Origin: Spironucleus salmonicida
Lineage: Eukaryota; Fornicata; Diplomonadida; Hexamitidae
Direction: 5' to 3'
Length of the DNA stretch: 64,000 bases
Assembly: GCA_000497125.2 (NCBI GenBank)
Contig: CM035318.1
Span: 558,001 to 622,000 of the forward strand
The first letter of the stretch is position 1. Each line of letters begins with the position of its first letter. The notes under the pieces were generated by a model, which saw only the letters and a list, made by a program, of their open reading frames with translations, was not told the origin of the DNA and made no database searches. Shown here piece by piece: positions 21,401-34,367 of the stretch. A program made the position numbers and the translations under genes.

Positions 21401-22916
21401 TACTGGAATGAGTAATAGATTATGTGATGTAATAATATATTATTCCACTTTATTATAATAGTTCTACAATTACTGATTTAGGTTATTATTTGAAAGTATG
21501 TTTTAAACTATTATTTGTATATAATAATGTAGATAATAAAATATTTTAAGCAAAACTTGTTTTTAATAATTAAAAAATCATTATTTACTTACTGTTTTAT
21601 CCGGATACTTTAAGCTACAGTTATTTTAAATAATCTTTAAAAAATTTTTTTTTTCTTATTTTGAAATTTTAGTAATATTGACTATTTTCAAGTTAGAGAA
21701 AAAGAAGCTAAGGTCTTTATTAAGTTTTTAAATATTACGTTTATATAAAAGTAATATATATTAATAACTAATTAATCTTTACATCTACTAATAATTTATT
21801 TGAAGTTTAAAAATATAAATCTAATTGCTTCAGTAGCTATTCTCCTTGAGTTTCCATATACATCATATTTTTACCGTAACTTATAATATAAATTAAAATA
21901 ATATCTCAAAATTATCTATCGATATTAAAATTTATAATATAATATCTAATAAAGAATGAAACCTAAATATTAATAAATTGAATTCTTAGTAAGATATACA
22001 TTGCAACTAACAAAATATATTTATTCATGAAAAGAAAAAATATTATATATAATAAATTTAAATAAAGAATGAAAAAAATTAACTAGTCTCTAATAATAAA
22101 TTGATATATTATATATTAACGAATAGTATTACTTTTACTTTTAATATAAACAAAAATAAATTAACTTTAAAATATACAAAATGCATTTGACTATGCATAA
22201 TAACTATTTCTTTGTCGAGCTTTGAATACCTAAAAATAGTTTCTAATAGAATTAGAAAATTTACTTTAAATAGCCATCTAACTATATTTGATCATCAAAT
22301 TTTTTAACGTTTAGTTTCTTTAATAACTAATTAAATTTACATATGTAACCATTAATTATTTTGCAATATTATAATTAGTAATTTATTAAAATTATTACAA
22401 ATATATAATATAAAGTATTATTTTTAAAAGAATAAAACCAATTATTTTATATCTAGATAAATTTTTCAGTAAATATGCTACATATATTATCAAAGATTGT
22501 TCAATCCTAACTATATTTATTTAATTTGAATACTTATACTTATAAAAAAGAGAACCTAGTTATTTCTACTTCAAAATTAATATTATTTAATAATTAATTA
22601 GCAAGTAACTTATAATAAAAGCGGATAAAGTATTATTTATAATAACATATTAATGAGTACGCTAATATATTTAGTTTAAAAATTCTAATATTACAAATAT
22701 TTATTAATAAAAATTAAAAAATCTTGTTAGCTTCTTCTTTTTATGATGATTGATAATTATATTATATAATTTAAAACCAATAAATCGTTTAAAACGAAAA
22801 ATGTATACGACTAAATTTAAATATTTGTGAAAATATATTCCATATTAAAAACACATTTCAGATAAAGTTTATTATCATCATTAGTTTTACATATTATAAA
22901 TATTTTATTTTAAAGA
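21401..22916. other. 1.5 kb AT-rich intergenic stretch
   Basis: The longest gene-free stretch of the window, almost entirely A and T. I see no supported open frame, tRNA or other RNA gene, nor any ordered tandem repeat, only poly-A/poly-T patches. Confidence 0.6.
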
Positions 22917-24497
22917 ATGATTATATTATTATTTTTTACATGCTAAATGCAGTCATCTAGAGTGATACTAAATCCTCTGACCAATAGAGTCATATTGATA
23001 ACAACGCCACAAGTGAATCTAAAACCAAATGAAAAAATAACTTGCTCATCATAAAGTAATTAAACAGCTATTTATGAGGTTTAAATAGGAGTTATTTTAT
23101 TTAGATCTAATTTTCAGTTTTATAATGCATTCTAAAATGCTGATGTTGAACTTTTCCCGTAAAATGGTGCTAAAACTGATGACGCTAAGAAATTTGTGAT
23201 TGCATCCTACTAAATAACATTTCTAGATAATAATTAAATTTAATAAGGAGTAGTTGGATAACTGTTAGAAACATATTATAATTATAATGAATGTATTTAT
23301 AATCCTACAATATAGTTTACAACTTATAAATCAATACTTCCGAAAATTGAAATAAATCCAAACTGTAATGTAAAGAGTACAGGAGATCCTTACTATATAT
23401 CTATTTTAAATGGTGATAAGTTATATACAAAAACAATCGAAAAGGACAAATTTGATTTCACGAAATTGGTACTATAAGGGATGGATTGTGCAAGTGGAAC
23501 AGATGCAGAAAAAAGGTTATGTAAAAATGCTAGCGTCACGATTTCTTCTAGCAACTTTTTAGATTACTAGCTTTACTTGGTAATTCCAAATAAGATTAAA
23601 GCTGAAAATGTGTATATCGATTCATACGGAAAAGAATAAAAGATATCAATTGAAATTCCATTTAACCTAGTATTTAGCATTCAGATATAAGATAGAGTTA
23701 CCGATGGTGATTGTATAAGCTCCTCCTAGCTATCATTTTCTGATAACGTTATTCACATAATTTAAACTAAAAAAACGGATTGCTCATTTTAAGAGTTTTT
23801 CGAAAAATAATATTGGATTGTAGCTCAAGATAATAGAGGGTACACATTCCAAATTTAATTTTATGTGAATACACCTTTTGAGTTAGATGATTATGTTACA
23901 TGCAGTGCGTGGGAGATATCGGATTACGACAGCATGGAGGACTGTTAAAATGCTCTAATGCAAGTATCTGAGCATATAAACCATGTTACATTAAGTGTTA
24001 TCTACAAAGCATATAGCTAAGACAAAACCTACGTTGGTTCTTACATATTTGCCTCGACGATAATACCGGGAGGAGAATGTGATATTGTACTAACAAGCAA
24101 GAGGGTTTGCATAGTATTACCACATACAATATCTACTAGTCGAACATTCGCAACAATTGAAATGAAGATTGGAAAAAGCATTGAAATGTATTAACAGAGA
24201 TAGATTGACATATCAATATTGGATAATTTTTAATATCCATCAGTAGACAATATTTATTGTTTTAATATAGATTTAAAAACATAAATATTAATAGATTAAA
24301 TCAGCTTTCAGCAATATTTTGGGTTAGTGTATATTCTTGGGAGCTAGTATTAGATTGAGAATATAAATCCTCTTATTTAAGCTGATATATTTTGGTAAGG
24401 ATGGTTATTTTTAGTTTCGGGTCTTTTTGTCTAAACAGCATGGGTCATATTAAAAAGTATCTGCAAAAGAAAAAAGTAATTAAAATATGAGCATTGA
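22917..24497 (+). CDS. Type I membrane glycoprotein-like protein, 526 aa
   Basis: Complete frame from ATG 22917 to TGA 24495. A hydrophobic start (MIILLFFTC) suggests a signal peptide. A roughly 470-residue, beta-rich extracellular region with about 17 scattered Cys and several N-x-S/T sites follows. It ends with a membrane helix (GWLFLVSGLFVQTAWVIL) and a short basic cytoplasmic tail (CKRKKQLKYEH). It is not the CxxC-type surface protein. The family is not recognised; it could be a surface, secretory-pathway or fusion-type protein. Confidence 0.72.
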
Positions 24498-25097
24498 AAA
24501 TTACAATAAAAATTATTTTTTAAAGTGTATACCTAATTTTTCGCTAAATTATTACAATTACTGTTCAGGTAATATTAGTCAATTGTTAATCAATAATAAA
24601 TAATTAAATTTTGTCCACAATCAGTGATATATCTATTTTAAAATACTAAATAATTTATACATACGTAGCTAGAATAATAAAAGAAGGTTTAGTATTTCCA
24701 CTTGTATTATTAAAATTATAAAGTTAGATTACAGTTTTTGTAGTGGTCATAATAAGGACTTTATTGAACATCTTTTCCCACTAAATATTTATTGAAAGTG
24801 TACTATTTTTAACTAAATTAACAATCAGATTATATTCTTAAATTTAAAAAGAAATAATCAAATAGATAAATATTACGAATGATTGCATATAGAAGCAAAT
24901 AAGATAGGGTATAATTATGCAATATTTGATTTATTTAAAATTTTAGACTATTTGATTGTAGAAATATAAATATTAAAAGTAAATTACTGAGATACTCAAA
25001 TAATATAATTGATATTTAAATTTCAAGTTATTATTAGTCGAATTCATTGTAAACATCCTATAAATACTAGATTAACGTTAAATTTTCACACGGTAAC
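24498..25097. other. AT-rich intergenic stretch
   Basis: About 600 bases of A/T-rich sequence. The plus-strand open frame that begins inside it and runs to 25299 is a shadow of the minus-strand gene and is not called. Confidence 0.55.
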
Positions 25098-26684
25098 TCA
25101 TCCTCTCCATGCAGAAAATACTATATTCCAGCGATCCTACCATTCAAATTATCCAACTACACCAACAATTTTCCCCATATCATCTGCATTCTTCTATAAC
25201 TATTTACCATACTTGATAAAATTTTCTATTTCAGCTTCATTTAAGTTTCCTACACCTTCTTTTAAAATCTTCATCCAACATATATCCCAAAATATCTAGT
25301 CTTTCTTTAACATGTCGATCCTTTTTCGATCAAATCCTCGAATAACATTTTCTAACTTTCCTTAATCCTATTCAGCAGTAACCAATATTCCCTAAAGAAG
25401 TGAAATTTATGCTATTTAATTAGATTTTTTATTACCTAGTTTAGCTTAAAAATCCCAAAAAAATCCTCTTACTGCATTTAAATTAGGAGCAGAAACTATT
25501 AGAAATTTAATAATCTCTACAAAAATAGGAGTAAAAGGTGAGATCTAGATATGAGTGAAAAGAAGTGAAAAGTAGTTTTAGAATTGAGTCTTATTTTCTT
25601 ATGATATGATATTTTAAAATCTAGAAAATAAAACGGAATTAGATATTTTTTGCTCATTAAATTCTTGAAGTGATGCATTTAAATAAATAACTGGATTTAT
25701 AACTTCAACTGTGGCATTTTTATCATTTTTTGATAAAATAAATTTTTACAAATCCATATTCACATAATCGTATTCACACTAAACTCGTAGGCCTTGTTTT
25801 GTTGCTGATTTTCGTATATTTTGATACTCAGTTTCTAAAATTGATAAAAATGACTATTTAAATAGGCTAATTTGTTTTTAGACTAACATATCATTTAAAA
25901 TTTGAACCCGAACCAGATCTATTATATCTACATACGTTTATTTCTCTATAATTTTTAGAACCTTTTTAACCAATTTATCGTTTTGAATTTATACTGAAGC
26001 GATTCGAACAGAATTCATAATTTATAAAAGATGTTGATTTTCAAGCAGATTAATTAAAATTTCTACTGGAAAACATCGCCAATGTGTACAAAATGATAAA
26101 AATTCTAGCATATTCAATGAAGGAGTAGACAATTAAAATTATATAAATGATTTTAGCATATTATTATAATTGCTTCTAGTTAGACTTACATAAAGTTAGT
26201 ATGTGAAAACTGCTAAAACTGCTGTAAGATTCTGATTTTAGTCAAAGGATAAAATAAAATCAAGAAGTGGTTAGTATAAATCTAGTGCTTAGAATTTTGT
26301 AAAAATTTATGCAGTTTCTGGAATATTAGACTCAGATAGACGGTTTAAAGCTTTAATTAGTTAGTTATAAGCATCTTTAGGAAGAGTAGAAGAATTTGGT
26401 TAATCAATTTAAAGGATAATTGGTGATACCTTTTGTGGCGGTTCAGCTATATGAAAATTAATTTATTCTGATTCTTGAAGTTCCTCTTCTTTCTCATATT
26501 TTTCTTCAACTGCTTATTTAGAGAAAAACTCATCGTCATCGATCATATTAATATCATCATTGTCAGCATTAAATATATCATCAATACCAAGAAATTTAAG
26601 AGCATCATCAACCGATTTCTTATTAGACAACAACATTTCGTCCATTTCTTGTTCGGCATACAGTTATTTAGACTTTTATTTCAT
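25098..26684 (-). CDS. Hypothetical alpha-helical protein, 528 aa
   Basis: Minus strand, ATG at 26684, TGA at 25098. An acidic N-terminus (DDINMIDDDEFF near residue 45) leads into a long helical body with repeating hydrophobic helices, reminiscent of HEAT/ARM or MIF4G-type folds. It has no membrane segment, no Cys-rich part and no catalytic motif. Gln is written TAA about as often as CAA. The function is unassigned; a scaffold in RNA metabolism or transport is possible but unproven. Confidence 0.72.
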
Positions 26685-27065
26685 TTAGAAGTGAAAATGG
26701 CTTATAAATTATTATTATTCATATTTTTTATATAATAATAAATATCATAATATTTATTTTTCTAAATGAAGAGAGTAAATGAGCTTTATAGCTTGTTAGT
26801 AAAATATATAATAACAGTTAGACTTATATAAATATTTACATAATTACTCGAATTCTAAATTTAATATAAATCTGAATTTTAGTTATGCCTATATAGCAAG
26901 CATTATTATTACTATTACGATTATTTATAATATTATTTTTAAAAATTGTAATATTATTGAAAATATTTTACATAATATCATAGTTAAGAAATATATTAAG
27001 TATTTAAACAAATTTTAACATAATTATATATATTTATTAAAACCGCGCATTTTGTTTTTATATAA

Positions 27066-27551
27066 ATGAATTAACCAGATTCTTAGTGTGTAAATACAAA
27101 CATGCACGAACTTATATCATAGTTTTAAGATACAGAAACTCCAGAGAATGAAATGTTGAATAACTCCTTAATAGATTTCTAAGAAACTGTAGTTTCCTCA
27201 TTTTCAGCTTTGAGTAAAAAGTTTGATCATGAGCGATCTATATTGACTTAAAATACAGCAAATGCAAATTAAGTTGCTCAATAGGTAAGTTTATTATAAA
27301 CAACTATTCATAATTATCTCAATAATACTGTGACGGATTCTACTAAAGCTAAACTATAATAATTGGAGAATTAAAACAATAAGCTTGGTGATAAATTAGA
27401 TCATTTGGAGATTTTGTTATTAAAGGCACGAGTACTACCAGTAAAGCTGGCAGAAGCGTATTTGCGTGAAGATTGGGCGGAAATAGAAAAATATTAAGGT
27501 GTATTTTCAGATGTTGAGTTGGAAATTCAAGACCTTGAGGATAAGATGTGA
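27066..27551 (+). CDS. Coiled-coil protein, 161 aa
   Basis: From ATG 27066 (leader TATAA) to TGA 27549. It is helical throughout, with heptads in QQLENQNNKLGDKLDHLEIL and VELEIQDLEDKM, and a Gln/Asn-rich centre. It converges on the minus-strand coiled-coil gene with a gap of 56 bases. No named family. Confidence 0.65.
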
Positions 27552-27607
27552 TATTTTAACATAATAGTCTACTGAATATTAGCAAATACACAAAACTCAA
27601 AGATCAT

Positions 27608-28186
27608 TCATTTTTACTAATTCTTCAACATTTTCTATAAAGTAGCTATCTGCTTCTTTGCGTCAATACTTTGCTGCATCAATATCTTATTTTTTTCTAC
27701 CAGTGCCCCTTTTTCAGTAATTAACTACTGGATCCGCTCGTATTGTTTTTCCACCTCTTTTTACAGTGAGTTTTGCTCTATCTGGCTGCTCATAAGCGCA
27801 CTAGACTGCACTGATTGGCTCAGACTCTTATTTTGCTGTTATATGAGGTTTAATTATTTATTTTATGATTCGATAATCTGCGCCTAAGAAACTAGTTGCT
27901 TCTTGGCGGTTTTATTTTCTTGAGATTCCTATTTAAGGCTGCTCTGCAGCATTACAAGCTGATCATTTATCACCTTTGGATTGCATTGCTAAAGTTAGGA
28001 CTATAAATATTAGTTTTCCAGTTTCAAATCAGTCGCGAACTGCATTTACTGTCTAATTTGCAGAAGCAGTTTTTCATGATCGGACGGTTGAGTTTGCTAT
28101 TTAATGCTGATAGCATCTACAAGTCTTAACTGGCATTCCACTAGCTGTGCTTTAAGCTGCTTGACCAATTGGGCACTATTGTCCAT
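27608..28186 (-). CDS. Coiled-coil protein, 192 aa
   Basis: Minus strand, ATG at 28186, TGA at 27608. It is almost wholly predicted coiled coil (LVKQLKAQLVECQLRLVD, QKEVEKQYERIQQLITEKG, KNKILMQQSIDAKKQ) with extreme Gln content. It sits 60 bases downstream of the tail-anchored gene on the same strand, so the two could be functionally related. Its closest broad analogues are cytoskeletal or golgin-like rods. Confidence 0.65.
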
Positions 28187-28246
28187 TTATTTTTAGGAAT
28201 GGAAGGTTCCTTATTATACGAGTTTTATATATTGATATGTAATTTT

Positions 28247-29080
28247 TCACTTTAGAAAACCAATAAAAACGCCAAAAAGCATAAAAAGCAAGCTAATTAG
28301 CAAAAAACACTCATAATTCGCGCTAATAGTTACTTTTCTTGAATTCTCCACGTTAGTGCTCTAAACAACTTGCGCAGCACTCTTTGTGGCGATAATCTGG
28401 GCCTCTAAAATTGCGATTCTGCTATGCAGAAGGCGCACCTGGTCCTGGCTCCCGCCCAAATTCTCGTTCAGCGATTCGTTTTATTGCGTCATTTTGAGCG
28501 TCTTCGCCCGTTCGACCTGAAGTGAATTTTCAGCATTTTTAAGCTTTTCCTGAAGCTCCAAAATTTCCTTTTCACGCACGTTATTATACGCTAAAACGTC
28601 CCTTTGCACTTGAAAATTATCAGGTGAACTCTTCTGCGAAAATGGCGATTTTTCTTACTAAACAGCTTGAATCTGATCGAATGGAGTGGTTTAAATGATA
28701 TTTGGCTGCTATTCTTTCGAGTTGTAGCCATTTGGAGTGGTTTTTAGCACTGGGCTGTTCTGAACGAACTGCGTGCCGGCAATTTTAGGGGTCTCCCGCT
28801 TCGGCTTCTGCTTCGGCAGATGCTCGTCGCAGATCTTGAGGCAGAGGCCAATTTCCGGCACGTTCGGGCAGTGCCTTTGGAGCTGCAAAAGGAGCTCCTT
28901 CAGGCGCTGGAACTGCGCCAAAAAGTCCTGCTGCTCCTCCAGTTTCGGCACCTCAGACGCCACGAAAAATCGCAAATTCTGGAGCTGCTGCTCGAAAAAG
29001 TCGTAGTTCTTCAGCGCCGTGAATCTTGTTAGGGGCATGTCAAAAAGCGTCGAAATCGCCTGAATGTAGGACAGCTGCAT
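28247..29080 (-). CDS. Tail-anchored coiled-coil protein, 277 aa
   Basis: Minus strand, ATG at 29080, TGA at 28247. The N-terminal 100 residues are helical and fairly GC-rich. A Pro/Ser-rich linker follows, then a coiled coil (VREKEILELQEKLKNAENSL, LLHSRIAILEAQII). The extreme C-terminus is a membrane anchor (LLISLLFMLFGVFIGFLK) with no luminal tail. This topology is shared by SNAREs and golgins on ER/Golgi membranes. No SNARE zero-layer could be placed confidently, so the family stays open. Confidence 0.75.
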
Positions 29081-29142
29081 TTTGAAAATTAATATATTAT
29101 GCTTGAATATGTATAATAATATGAAATAATTTTTTTGTAAAA
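29081..29142. promoter_or_regulatory. 62-bp shared divergent promoter region
   Basis: Only 62 bases separate the start codons of the tail-anchored gene (minus) and the Gln-rich gene (plus). The interval is almost pure A/T, with a TATAATAATAT core and a T-run before the plus-strand start. Very short AT-rich leaders that double as promoters are typical of diplomonads. Confidence 0.6.
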
Positions 29143-31515
29143 ATGTCGCAGTGCTCGTGCTGTTTGCGGCCGTACCCGCAGGAGTGCTATGTGAAGGTTA
29201 TCGCACCTTAGCTGGAATAGTACGGAAAGGTTTAATAGCAGGCGCTGTAGGAGCATTCTAGCTCGGTCGTGCATTAGCAGATGTAGTCGTCTGAGTTGAT
29301 GTAGCGATGCGATTAGGTAGACATTTCTGTTCGCGAATTATGCTAATTGGTAGAAAGCTGTTAAGTTAAGTAGGCTAAATAGGGAAACAAGCTTAAGAGT
29401 GTTGAAAATGCTGTTAAATCGTAAGCTGATGATCTATGTTAGTAGAATTAATAAATATATATAAAGCTAGATGAAAGTTCTTCAAATTTACTAAATTTAA
29501 GCTCTGGTGTAAAGGATATATATCATAAGGTAGCGTCACTCGAGCATAAACAGCAAAATATTTCATCGAGTGTAGAATCTTTGGTTGCAAGATAAATTAT
29601 TTTTGATAAGAATGTAACTGAAATTTAACTAAAACATTAATAACTGGAAAAATATGTATATGATTAACAATCTTAATAATAATAATTTACATAATAAATT
29701 ATTGAATAATAAACGTCATAAGTTAATATGGTATTATAATAATTTTCATAATAGTTTTAATTATTAGGATAATAATAAGAATAAAATTAAAGAATTATTG
29801 AAAATCTTGTTAATTTAAAGTCAAATAATAATGAAAAAAATAACTAAGAAATGTAAACTTCTATCATTAATTATCCATAATAAATTGCAGATTTCCCTAT
29901 ACCATAGTAAATAAGAGAATCACAAGATGCTAATTCTTAGTAGTTAAGTAATATTGATTCATTGGTCAACTGTTTATCTGTATAAAATTCATCTTAAAAG
30001 TCTTCTAAAAATAGTACACATGATGTTGTTCTGTAGTAAACATAACAAATGAATTAATCTTAGTCTACATAATAGACACAGGTCTTAAATACCTCATTTT
30101 AATAATAAATATAGCCAGAAACTCGTTCCATTTCAACTTCACCGTATATTACAAATAATTAAGAATTTTTATAAAACTAAGGAAATTAATCTCATTAATA
30201 TAGTTCCTCAGGCCCTTTTGATTAAACAGTATCATCATAGACTATTATATATTCACCATAGCCAATAAAATAACGCAATTAGATAGAATCTGTTTAAAAT
30301 AATGTACAGAACAGCATCTATAATTAAACTAGTTAATCAGATAATAATTTTAAATAGGATAACTATAGCTAGAAACCAGATTAAACTATTACATCACCTA
30401 CATAATAGATACTAATTCTAGATTAAAACGCTTATAATTCTTATTTAAATTCTATATAAAAACCACCATAATATCATTCAACCTCACTATAAACATCATA
30501 AATCCCATAGCTTACAGCATATCCACTGACTGCCACGGACGAAGCTTTTAATCGTCTTAATGACGAGTTAGAGTAAAAATTTAAAGCTGTGGAATTGTCT
30601 GATTTTTCATAAGTAAAACACTCAATTTAACTTAAATCAAAGATTAACGATTCTCTGGTATCTTCTATTTAACATCCAATGAGTTAAAATGAAAGATAAT
30701 CATCACAAAGTTAAAATTCAACTGAATTTTATAAAAAGTCATCAAGCTCCGGAGGATCTAATAAAAGCTAAAATTAAATTTAAATATGCGATTTAACATC
30801 TAAAAAGAGTTAAATATCTCTTGCCAATACAACTCCCATGGAAGGTATATTATAAAGTTCATAATCAGCGTAGTAAGTATAAAGATATAAATAAATTGTT
30901 GAGCAGAGAGGATAATTTGGAACACCTGATGGTGTAGTTAGCGAAGTTTTTACTTCAGAAGTTGGCAATTAGTAAAGGGAAAATTAGGCATAATAGTAAA
31001 ATGATAGAGTTTATTCTGGAGGACACGCAGCAAACTATTTTCTACCGAAAGAATAAAGTGTTATCTCTATGATTTAAAACTAAAACCCTTAATCTGTCTC
31101 TTTAAATACATCATAATAGTAATATTAGGTTTCGGCACCACACAATAACTCTATGTTGCCATCGGCAGTCTCTCCAGCTAATGACTATGTGATTAGTTCC
31201 TAACATGAAGTGGAAATACCAACTAAGCCTATGTAAAATGTTTAACATATACCTCCTAATGTTAATTTAGAAGCACTTTTTGAAAATGTGTTATAAAACA
31301 ATAGAGAAAGTATTTCTTCATAAATGGAGGAAATCAACTCACTGACAACACAAGCATTAGCGGTAAGTGCAGGATCAGTGTAGACTGAGAAAAGATCGGC
31401 ATAATAAATTATGCCACTTAAAGAAAAACTACTGGATAAGGTAGATAGTGCATTAGATTACGTAAAGTAACTTAGAAGCGAAGGAAATAGTCTAAATTTC
31501 AGTGGTATGGAGTGA
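29143..31515 (+). CDS. Very Gln-rich low-complexity protein, 790 aa
   Basis: One unbroken frame of 791 codons that contains dozens of in-frame TAA/TAG codons. It starts with a Cys motif (MSQCSCCLRPYPQEC). Residues 50-230 are coiled coil with runs such as QQSQQQQFTQQIIEQQ. A long Gln/Ser/Asn-rich prion-like middle follows, and the helical C-terminus contains an amphipathic segment (LLDKVDSALDYVKQLRSEGN). This resembles condensate-forming or cytoskeletal scaffold proteins, but no family is recognised. Under the standard code it would be invisible. Confidence 0.82.
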
Positions 31516-32179
31516 AAATAAATATAATTTCTATATTTATTAATTTTCAATCTTAAATAGTTTTGTTCTAAATTTTACATCTTATACTAACCATACTTAT
31601 TAATATACATTTAATTATAATAATATAATATGTTACAAACCTTTAAAAATACTTGAGTATAATAAAATAAATCGAATAAATTTAGAAAATGAAATTAATT
31701 GTATATGGATATAATATTAAAGTAAAGTAAACCAAATAAAGTATTCATAGGCTTTAGTATAATTTCATACCTAAAAAAATATTAATATTATTGTAAGAAA
31801 CAAAAATTAACATTAATAATATTATTTTTATTAAAAATTTACTAATATAATAACTATATAAGCTAGTACTTATGTTGAATAATATCTAAATTTAGCTGAG
31901 TATGTATCAAATTCTAGTTATATAAAATTAGTATTAAAATCAATTAAAACCATGAATTCTATCTATTTTAAGAATAAATCTCTTATTAATTTCAATTATT
32001 CATATGGCAACCAGATTGCTTAAGAGATACTATACTATGAATTTTATTATAAGAATTATTAACTTTCCTGATCCTTTCACTAAATTATAGAATAAAATAT
32101 GCTTGTTATTTTAATTCCATATTTATTTAGCTTTAAGTTACATTATATTACTTTAATTACACGAACTAACCATATATAA
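31516..32179. other. AT-rich intergenic stretch
   Basis: About 660 bases between the ends of the Gln-rich gene and the convergent copine gene. No supported features. Confidence 0.55.
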
Positions 32180-32911
32180 TCACTACAACATTCCAAGTTC
32201 ATCAATTAATTTTCTTTATGTAGGCACTTCTCTAAAAAACTCTACCAAGAAGTCACGCTAAGTCAGCTTTGTTTTTTCTTCCTCGCTTAACAAGTTATAA
32301 TATCCCATTTAATATTGAATTTTTCCGTAATCAACAAAGTGCAAATTATCGAAAATTCGAGTTCGCATGACGTCCAAACTGATGAATTTTTTGTAGCTAC
32401 CAGCCCCACTACCACAAATAATAAAACTAACAGGAAAACTGCTGCATTTGACCAATTTGCTGTGCGTAAGGCTGGTAACTTCGCAAAAATCGCTAATTAA
32501 AACCATCATTATTAAATGCTGATTAGGCGATTATTCAGATTGCTCAATTGCATGATCTAAGACGCAATCGAGCGTGGACTCTTGTTTCCCAGAGATCGTT
32601 TTAACGGCATTTTCGACCTCTTCGATAACGCGATATTCGCCTGCAAACATGTAATTTTTGAAGTCTGGGAAGCGCAGGGGGTACACAGCGTCATCGAAGC
32701 GGAAAACGGGGTAGATTTGGTCAGCATCGAAAATGTGTAGAATTGCTGCCAAGTTTTGGATAATTTGCGTGTAAATATGCTACTTCGCGAAATTGTCAAT
32801 TCGGGCGAAATCCAGGTAGAAAACCGACTGGAAATCCTTCGATTTGATCTCCGTCAGAAGCTCCTCGAACGAGCCGTAGTTCATGTTAATTTTGGGCTAT
32901 CCGCAACCCAT
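32180..32911 (-). CDS. Copine-type vWA protein, 243 aa
   Basis: Minus strand, ATG at 32911, TGA at 32180. It has a copine/RGLG-type von Willebrand A fold: YLDFAR in place of the usual DxSxS metal site, IYPVFRFDD (copine YxxFGFGA region), LISDFCEV, and FREVPTQ near the end (copine consensus EIPxQ). The start MGCGQ fits N-myristoylation with a neighbouring Cys for palmitoylation, replacing the missing C2 domains. The metal-site change suggests altered or lost cation binding. The 5' half is GC-rich and the 3' half AT-rich. Confidence 0.78.
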
Positions 32912-33046
32912 TTTAATTTAGTTCATTTATATATATAAATAATATACTATTTTCGGTTTTTTGTTTATAGAATTCTTGGTTTTATCGCTAATATTATGTA
33001 AAATATTGTATATAGTTAAAAAAAGGCTCACAGTAATGACTGTTTT

Positions 33047-33421
33047 TCAGGGCTCTAGGTCGAGTTCGTCGTCATCTTAGTCGTCAATGATTTACTGGAC
33101 CATGAATCTGCTCGATTTCTGGCCGCCCTAGTCTTTGGATTCGGTCGCTTCACTGAAATTGCGGATTGTCTCAATCGAATTCGCCTTGCTCGAATCGAGG
33201 TTTTGGTAGTTCAGGTTTGGCCTAGTTTGGTGCTTCAAGTGGGAGTTGCTGAACTGGTCAGGCTGTTTTCCTGGTGAACACTGCGAGAAATTTCTAATGA
33301 CGTTAATCGAGTCGGCTTTGGACGAATCAAGATTTTCTTGCTAATGAAATCGGCTAATAGGCTTGCTTTCGGGATCAGACTCATCTGTTGAAATTACCAT
33401 AGGCAATTTTTTAGATTTCAT
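33047..33421 (-). CDS. Small protein with a duplicated 20-residue motif, 124 aa
   Basis: Minus strand, ATG at 33421, TGA at 33047. The motif NLDSSKAxSIxxIRNFS occurs twice, about 45 residues apart (NLDSSKADSINVIRNFS and NLDSSKANSIETIRNFS). The rest is polar, and the C-terminus is acidic (DDQDDDELDLEP), recalling the acidic end of the LRR protein at 4167. The duplicated motif looks like a short linear binding peptide used twice. No known family. Confidence 0.68.
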
Positions 33422-34367
33422 TAATTGTATGAAGTGTAATAATATTAATATATAAGGATATAATATTGTTATTATAAAAGAGAAAATTATGTAAATTAAA
33501 TTATATCTAAAATAAAGTAGAATAAGGATTTAACTTGCGAATAAAATCATGCTATTTAACTCAATAATATCTTGTATTTCTAAAATAAGCGATAGAAGTA
33601 ATTTTAAAATTATATATAGTTATTATATAGGAATTCAATGATTACTTTTATTCACTAGTTTAAGAATATTAACAAATTGAAGTCTTTGGTCTAAGCAAAT
33701 AGGGATAATACATATACGTTATTAATATGATAAAGTAGCATCAGTTAAAATCAACCGGATATAACACTTTTATAAAGTAAATTGTTTTCTAATATATATT
33801 TTTAGTGCATGATTTAATTAAATTATATATACGCTGTATCGTATTTTTCAAATGATTTATTTGCTTATTAGAAATTCGTAAAAAATAATTAAAAAGATGA
33901 TATATTTTATGTATGCAGTGATTAATTTGCATTTAAATTTATCGCAAATTATATATTAGGCGGTATAATCTTTTTATTTAAATTTTAAATTACTGTATAA
34001 TCAATATCGGAAATTAAACTTATAAATAATAACATAATATATAATTACTAGTTTAAAACGTATGCTTTATAAAATATACAAAATATATGAAAATTATATT
34101 ATATTACTACTGATTTATAATATACTATAGTTTTAGGGTAGACTAGAATCTATTATTAGATTCTAAATTTAATGTATATTGTTTTTAAATTTGAGCAATT
34201 CACAATATTTAAAACCACAAATCGATGTACTTATAGTAAGTTAGATAAAAATATACATTAAAACAGTAATTAGATATGAAATTTTTTAGAAGATTTGAAA
34301 AATCAGAAAAATATGTCTATATTGTAGCAAAGGTTAGAATTTTTATTTCTGCTATTCCTTTTTCCAA
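33422..34367. other. AT-rich intergenic stretch
   Basis: About 950 bases of A/T-rich DNA. An open frame from 34275 overlaps the following Myb gene in another frame and is treated as spurious. Confidence 0.55.

Noticed and set aside
21401-22916. Centromere-like or origin-like AT block
   Set aside because: AT-richness is general in the gaps here; no ordered repeats or special motif sets it apart.
22917-24497. HAP2/GCS1 gamete fusogen identity for the 526-aa membrane protein
   Set aside because: Topology fits, but I could not place the diagnostic HAP2 cysteine pattern, so it is left unnamed.
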